Below are positions 58,601-64,000 of a stretch of DNA of 64,000 bases, in pieces. Numbering within the stretch: position 1 is the stretch's first letter; every line of letters begins with the position of its first letter. The stretch spans positions 62,001 through 126,000 of the forward strand of contig NMRA01000330.1 in assembly GCA_002633005.1 (NCBI GenBank), read 5' to 3'. The notes under the pieces were generated by a model, which ran no database searches, was not told where the DNA came from, and worked only from the letters and a program-made list of their open reading frames with translations. The DNA is from Phoronis australis. Lineage: Eukaryota; Phoronida; Phoronidae. Made by a program: the position numbers and the translations under genes.

Positions 58601-61600
58601 TTGCATAAACATTCATTATATCCACCTCTGAATATTCAAAAACGTCCATCATGTATGAATATTCGCAAATTTCATTCACAAAGGCCCAACTTTGGATCAA
58701 TGACCAGCCCCCATTTTCGATTTCTTAACTTGATGACCTGGATGAGAACAGTAATACCATTGTGTGTAATAATCAACCAAAAACCAATGAATACTTACAA
58801 AATGAATTTTTATCAACCAATAATTTCCAATAGTTCATATCAAAAAGTTATGTGCCTACTACACCTTAGCAAAGTCTTTTCTGACTGCGACTGTGCAGAC
58901 AACACAGGTTTATAAATCGACTTCTAAATTTCCATGCTCAACTACAGCTTAACGTTCAACCACCAAATTTTAGTTAATTAACAGGGTCGGATCCAGGGAT
59001 TTTGAGTTGGGGGGGCGGGGGCAGGGCAGAGTGTTAGCCAGAATTTTGCCCATCAGAAATTTACACCCTGCACTGCCAAATGGAATCTAGGAGAATCTTA
59101 GAGACGCCAAGGCCCCCCCCTTAAATCTGCCACTGATTAATGTTAACGCCCTGAATAGACATGGTAATAAACACAGTTATGGGTGGGTGGGNGGGGGGGG
59201 GGGGGGGGGTGTTAGGAGGTCTATTAGTAGTAGGTGAGCAAACTAGGCATGGTGAGGCGCAATATTAAGTGAAGAACAAAAAAAAAAATATATGCCAGGT
59301 GTATGGAGCGAGGCGCGAGGAAAATAACAATCATAAATCAAAACCCTTATTGTCCCAGATGTTCACTTACTTTGCCCAATGCCACAGTTGATGTTGCCAT
59401 GTCCAGAACAAAACTGTCTCCATCTTGAGCAGGGGCAGACATAGCAATAGGATTGGTGCCAAGGATTGGCTGGTGAGAAAAAACAATCACAGAATCAGTG
59501 ACTAAACACAAGATATAAGGATACCAAGAGCAATGCAAATCAATAACATGCACATACGCCGATGACCAGGACAAGCATTACAGTGTTTTGATAATTGTTC
59601 CATTCTTGCTCATTGAAAATATGACACCCTGGTAGTCACCTATCATCCCCTTAGTCGCCAACAAGGTCACATTTGCCCCCTTGCTGAAAACGTCTGACTA
59701 TGCGATCTCTTGCATATAATATAATTACGTTTAAGTTTCTTCAAATTAGAACTTTTATTTAATCAAAAATTTAAACATGAGTGAACAAGAAAAGACATTT
59801 TTACTTGATTATTGAAAATTCTACAGCTGTCATCAACAAACACATGGTGAAATTTTGGCAAAACAGCAAATTGTGTCAAAAATCATAAAATGCCACTTTT
59901 GGCCACTATTTTTTCGAATTTGAAGAAATTGAAGTTCTTTTTCAATAATGGCCATAAGAGGTAGATGCAGTGGTGATAGTCTGCAACGTACTGATTAGAA
60001 AGTCAGATCAGAAACTTTTATTTGAATTAATTCAGGTATATAAATTTGCTTATCGGGAGGTTTCCAAATTTTACAGAGAAATAAAAGGTTGAAAATGTCA
60101 CAAGCTGCACCACATGGCATCCAACATGAAAGGCGTTATAAAAACATTGACCTTGTTTGGTTTCAACTTCAGAAAGCCGCTCCTGATTTGAGATCAAACC
60201 CTGATATCCATTAGTCCAAAAACCTTCCTGTGTTCTTTTGTCTGGCACCAGGATTCACATGGCAGTTATCTCCCATGGTTCAAGGAGCTACTAGAACTGA
60301 AACTTAACACATCTATTTTGGCTAATTGTTATCCTATTTCTCAAGTTAAAAATGATCGGAGCTCAACTTACTATGAGCAACTTAATTTCAGAAGCCGAAC
60401 AGTTTGAAAAAACATCAGTTTTAATCCATGATACATCAATTTATTTTAGCCGGTGTTTTACAGCTAGAAAGCCATCAATACTTCGATAGTTGCTTTACTT
60501 TACACAATATTTCCTTAGATCAGATTTCCTGATAAACAGGCCTTTTGAGGACAGATCCATTGACAAGTGCAGTGAAACTGAATGAGCTTCAAATGTTGGT
60601 GAATATCATGTACTTCCTTTGTGATATTTTGCTCAGTATGCTATTCTTATTTATTTATTATTTTACTCAGCAACAGTTCACAAAGCCAATTAATCATCTA
60701 TTGACAGATAGCGATGGGAGCAAGGAAACAGTTTTCACAAGGGTAACACCACTGACATAAACAGTTAACAACTGAAAGCTTTTTTTATCTGAAAGTTGAC
60801 AGGTGACGTCTTCAGCCAAACACAAACAAAACTCCAGCAGGCGCATAAAAACAAAGTCAATGATCGGCTTCAGAAGCAAATAAGTTTGAAGCCCAGCTTT
60901 CATGAGTTGAAGAATAATGAAATCTGATTTTGCTTTGTAGGCCTCAGCCCAATGTCATTTTCCACATTACGTAATTACAGTTATATTCTGCAGTGGCTTT
61001 ACAGTCGCATTCCATCCAAGAAGCAAACTTTTATTTTGACGAGTAACTGCTACGAAATTGGGCTTGGCTAATCCTACCTTACTCAGACAGAAAGTGATTT
61101 CTTGTTTGTGAAGAACTGACAGTTTGTCATCCCTCGAGATGATTCTCAGTGCTTAAAATGACAAAAGAAGCCAACTTGTAGAGCCTGGTCTCAGGCAATG
61201 ATTTGTCAGATGCTTCAGAGCCTAAAGTTAAAGGTCGAATTTTAATGATTTCATTAATACCAAGTGGTTCGAATAAAAATTTGTTTCTTGTGATGGAAAT
61301 CCAGTTTATATCCACATCAATGTTAACACAAACAAACCAACAACTTTTTTATTATTTGACTTAAAATAGATACCTGAAAAATGTGCAGAGTCTTAAGACA
61401 AAACGAGTTGAAAGTGCAGTTATGCAGCAGCTAGTGAACACTTTTGTTGAGCAGTGAGCACTCAGTGTAATACATACCTTCTTTGCTCTTGTGGGAACAA
61501 CAAGAGGCGAGGTGTTAGTGAAGGCCATGCCCTGCAAGGGGTGATAATTAATGCCCGTCATTTTAAGTTGTTTCACACACACCAAGGTCAAGGACAAGAG

Positions 61601-62255
61601 ACCACAATGTAACTTACTTATGTATACCTCTTATCATGAGAGGACTGAACATATTTGGTTCATGTTTGTGTGCATGAATCTGGACCATGCACAAATTGTT
61701 CATCTGCTACTACCGTAAGTAAAGTTGAATTAATTTCCATTTTCAGATCAAGGAATCCCCTTATTACCTATTTTGATTGATGAAATCCCAAAAGATTTGC
61801 CTCATTTTTTTCAATATACATTCTGTTTTCTGTGTTAGTGCTGACTTCTAGACTCTTTCACGAACCTCAAGAATAAAAACATGGACCCCAAAGGTTTTGG
61901 AATGCGAGCCCACCGAACCACAGTATTTGGAGGTGTATGGAAAATGGTGCCTGAAGTTCTCGCCATCTTTTGTAATACCTCATACTAGCATTTCCCCACA
62001 TTTACCAATGACCTGAATTTGAAATGCACATAAAAAGTTCAGTGTGGGGCTATCGTTGTTACACTGTGGTTTCAAGTCCTACTGAAGCAGCAGAGTCTGT
62101 AAGCTGCAGCTGCACAAAGCGACTGAAGTAATACATAGCTGTAAAAGGTATGGAAAGAAAACATAAACTGCCCTCTCTAGCCCAATTCGCTCATGACTTA
62201 CAAGTTTGGCTCTGGTGGGCACTACAATTGGGGATGTATTTGTAAAAGCCATACC
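52042..62255 (-). CDS. Ldh_2-family dehydrogenase, second copy (5' part beyond window)
   Basis: Paralogue of the gene at 23455-44035, same strand, directly upstream. Exons visible: 62202-62255 and 61478-61531 (two versions of exon 5), 59371-59469, 58278-58343, 57486-57555, 55410-55528, 54257-54352, 52733-52843, 52042-52089. Sizes and phases equal those of the other copy. From exon 5a to the stop it encodes 219 residues matching residues 138-357 of the complete copy. Exons 1-4 must lie beyond 64000; I searched the remaining 1.7 kb without finding SNHFG. All visible motifs ([50 protein letters not shown]) are intact, so it is probably functional. Confidence 0.9.
52560..52732 (-). pseudogene. 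Tandem partial duplicates of exon 11 with its donor (copy 2)
   Basis: Same arrangement as 23745-23962: the nearer unit carries the same TAG in place of GAG, followed by a more diverged unit. The nearer unit is almost identical between the gene copies, intron part included. Confidence 0.75.
52733..52843 (-). CDS. Dehydrogenase copy 2, exon 11
   Basis: By eye it differs at only one position in 111 nt from exon 11 of the other copy, and the protein is identical. The donor is CATATG|GTAAGC. Confidence 0.9.
54257..54352 (-). CDS. Dehydrogenase copy 2, exon 10
   Basis: Encodes [20 protein letters not shown] and [12 protein letters not shown]. The donor is CCA|GTAAGT. Confidence 0.92.
54490..54625 (-). 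repeat. Dispersed repeat family R1, partial inverted copy 4
   Basis: TGCCAAGAATTGTACCATGA, ACCTCAAAATCCAACTGCTG and CCTGGTGGTTTGG are the reverse complement of the 3' part of R1 (compare 6760-6860). Intronic. Confidence 0.7.
55410..55528 (-). CDS. Dehydrogenase copy 2, exon 9
   Basis: Encodes [31 protein letters not shown] and TTDQIAHL. The acceptor is ATCTTCAG and the donor CTA|GTATGT. Confidence 0.92.
55560..55627. repeat. CAG/CTG trinucleotide repeat
   Basis: About 17-20 CAG triplets with a few AAG interruptions. It begins about 30 bp upstream of exon 9 on the gene's strand (CTG orientation), so it sits beside that exon's acceptor. The poly-Gln frame on the plus strand is not a gene. Confidence 0.93.
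55960..56313 (-). mobile_element. Penelope-like element GIY-YIG domain fragment
   Basis: One frame gives [20 protein letters not shown] and [10 protein letters not shown]. After a frameshift near 56100, another gives [20 protein letters not shown] and [13 protein letters not shown]. This is the Cys-containing GIY-YIG endonuclease end of a Penelope-like retroelement (YIGET changed to YIEET), with one frameshift and no RT nearby. It lies in the intron between exons 8 and 9 of dehydrogenase copy 2. Confidence 0.78.
57486..57555 (-). CDS. Dehydrogenase copy 2, exon 8
   Basis: Encodes [20 protein letters not shown] and EIS plus one base. The donor is AGTG|GTAAGT. Confidence 0.92.
58278..58343 (-). 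CDS. Dehydrogenase copy 2, exon 7
   Basis: Encodes [20 protein letters not shown] plus GK. The donor is AAG|GTTAGT. Several replacements relative to the other copy (I/V, V/M, P/L, N/S). Confidence 0.92.
58982..59135 (-). repeat. hAT-like MITE, copy 5
   Basis: CAGGGTCGGATCCAGGGATT at the left and TTAAATCTGCCACTG at the right are the inverted ends. The internal CACTGCCAAATGGAATCTAG matches the family. Confidence 0.7.
59371..59469 (-). CDS. Dehydrogenase copy 2, exon 6
   Basis: The protein is identical to exon 6 of the other copy ([19 protein letters not shown] ... STVALGK), with several silent changes. The donor is AAA|GTAAGT. Confidence 0.93.
61478..61531 (-). CDS. Dehydrogenase copy 2, exon 5a
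   Basis: Encodes [18 protein letters not shown]. The acceptor is CCTTGCAG and the donor AAG|GTATGT. It is the version nearest to exon 5 of the other gene. Confidence 0.92.
62202..62255 (-). CDS. Dehydrogenase copy 2, exon 5b (alternative version of exon 5)
   Basis: Fifty-four nt, phase 0 at both ends, encoding [18 protein letters not shown]. The acceptor is GCTTTCAG and the donor CTT|GTAAGT. It lies 670 bp upstream of exon 5a. Using both would repeat 18 residues inside the fold, so a mutually exclusive choice is more likely. It could also belong to a further, partly lost gene copy. Confidence 0.8.
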
Positions 62256-62413
62256 CTGAAAGCATTTAAGTGAACACTAATTAGTAGGAAAAGGGAAAGA
62301 ATGGACTCCTTTTGGCGACTTGTTACCTGCAATAATGATGCCTGATGAAAACCAATTTTGGTCAACAACAAATAACAACTTGAAAGATTATTGTCACGGC
62401 GTGACAATAACGG

Positions 62414-63613
62414 ACTCTGCGCGTGCGTATTACTGGAATTATTATGGGAAGTTACAGACAGCAACCCGTTTACCAATATGAAAAGGAATTCTTTAAAATT
62501 GTAGGAGAAATTACATATTAATTTTTTGATGACCTTTGCACTAATTGACCTCTTCCGGTGCATTATGAGCCCCGATGAGGGAGTAATTGTTAACTCGATT
62601 AAAAGTGTGGGTAATGCTAATAATCACAGGTATTTTACTTTAAGCACTTCAGAATACAAGATGAATGAAGTGGTAAAACTTTCAGAAGAAAAATGTACCT
62701 AATGACCCCATGGGTGCACCAAATGACCAGAAAATTTAGAATTCAAACTCAATTGCACTTAGTAAACAGATACATAATTCTGAAGTCTCTAGCTCAAAAT
62801 TTTAGTTTGCACTCAATGACCTTTGACCTAATTTTTCTGATTGGTTAGGCCTATTGTGAAGTAAAGTAGGGTATTCAATTGGCATGTTGACTTATACCAG
62901 TGTGCTGAAATTGAAAAGAATTCCTTGAAAAACGTAAGAGATATAACATTTTGAACGTTACATGACCTTTGCACTAATTGACCTTATCCAGTGCATTTTA
63001 AGCAGCTTTAGGAGAATTATTGCAAAGCCCATGGAAAATGTGTTTAACGCTGAGAATCACAGTTGTCTAACGGTTGACACATCAGAGTACTTGCTGATTG
63101 AAAAGGTCAAATTTTCAGAAGATAAATGCAACTAATGACCCCATGTTTGCACTAAATGACCTGAAACTTTGGATTCCGATTTGATTTACCTGTGGCAATC
63201 AGACCTGTCAACTTGAAGTGTCTAGCTCAAAATTTTAGTTTGTACCTAATGACCTTGACCTATTTCACCTGATTGGATGAACCGATTACTTAAAAAAGTA
63301 ATATTTAAATTGTCATGTTGACTTATACCTGTGCACCGAATTTGAAAAAGATAGCTTTAAAACTGAAGGAGTAGCATTTTGAAAATCATATGACCTTTGC
63401 ACCAAACGACCTCTTCCGGTGCAATATGGAATACGATCATATAACCAATCAAAATTTATATACTGTCAAAAGTCATATGCTGAATTTAAAGACCGTACCT
63501 GCACCCAATTTGGAGTTATTAAGCCTCAAAGTTGGTCGGAAGAAGAATAAGAATAAGAATAAAATTGAAGAAAACCCAGGAACAACAGTACTCTGCGCTT
63601 ACACGCGCAGAGT
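62414..63613. repeat. Element of about 1.2 kb with 430-bp tandem repeats and short inverted ends
   Basis: TGACCTTTGCACTAATTGAC recurs at 62529, 62963 and (varied) 63391, with the sequence between repeating at a period near 430 bp. ACTCTGCGCGTG (62414-62425) and CACGCGCAGAGT (63602-63613) bracket the block as inverted ends. No protein was recognised. Confidence 0.55.
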
Positions 63614-63687
63614 AATAAATATGAAGATTTGAGTAAACAATCAGATGTCCTGACCTTGACGTGGTTCTCATTCCTATGTGACTTTCT

Positions 63688-63832
63688 CATGGGTGGCGCA
63701 GCACCGAAACAAGTGGGGGACTTAAGGCCCCTCCAGTCCCCTACAGTGCGCTGCACATGTCAATGGGGGGGCACAGTACCCAAATAAGAGGGGCTATAGC
63801 CCCACCCAGCCTCGTATGGTGCGTCGCCCATG
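63688..63832. repeat. Two tandem foldback units of the GGGYGGCGCAGCAC family
   Basis: Each unit is about 70 bp and has GCGCAGCAC-like and GTGCG-CGCCCATG-like ends around GGGGCTATAGCCCC or its variant. They match the single unit at 40917-40983. Confidence 0.65.
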
Positions 63833-64000
63833 TTTCTATCAGTTTTACATACCCTTTTTTCTGAACTTAACTGCTTGAGGTCATCAGGAGAAAATGAGCT
63901 CCAAAAAGCCTCCGAGAGCCAGCCCACAATAGCTTGATGGGGCTATGTAGGCCTGGACATCAGTCTGCTCAAATCACAAGTATGAGAAAATTTAAAAACT

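Overview
The window is eukaryotic: short exons with GT-AG introns, long AT-rich introns and intergenic DNA, and dense interspersed and tandem repeats. The gene families, the Penelope-like and P-element-like (THAP) transposons and the many foldback elements fit a marine invertebrate. A non-vertebrate deuterostome such as a hemichordate or amphioxus is my guess, not proven. There are three assembly gaps or ambiguities inside repeats (16098-16119, 48999-49345, single Ns at 6477 and 59192).

Plus strand, 5.2-21.7 kb: two tandem core-1 beta-1,3-galactosyltransferase (C1GALT1/T-synthase) family genes. The second (coding exons 10733-10982, 14753-15426, 19140-19352) joins in perfect phase to a 378-residue type II membrane enzyme with every landmark of the family. 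The first (5314-5580, 7525-8184, possibly 8816-8938) is a diverged paralogue. The end of its first exon has expanded into a 27-copy array of a 33-bp unit, and every complete unit carries a GTAAGT splice donor in the same phase. The gene could therefore make stem regions of many lengths.

Minus strand, 23.4-64 kb: two tandem genes for the malate/L-lactate/ureidoglycolate dehydrogenase (Ldh_2, YjmC/AllD-like) family. The proximal copy is complete: 12 exons from 44035 down to 23455, 357 residues, all junction phases closing. The distal copy is cut by the window end and is seen from exon 5 to exon 12 (62255 down to 52042). It has two alternative versions of exon 5, and in both copies the end of exon 11 with its splice donor has been duplicated in tandem. 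Exon 11 and its flanks are almost identical between the copies while exons 7, 9 and 10 have diverged, which suggests local gene conversion.

Between and within these genes lie: a P-element-like transposon with about 160-bp inverted ends and a frameshifted THAP domain (48367-49556); Penelope-like fragments (about 32.9-33.5 kb, 55.96-56.31 kb, 11.3 kb, possibly 22.4-22.9 kb), one with a hammerhead-ribozyme-like core; a non-LTR retrotransposon reverse transcriptase fragment (33802-34527, minus); at least nine families of small inverted-repeat elements; and several minisatellites, the largest a 51-bp satellite in intron 1 of the complete dehydrogenase gene. No tRNA, rRNA or CRISPR was found. Nothing coding was recognised in the first 5.2 kb.
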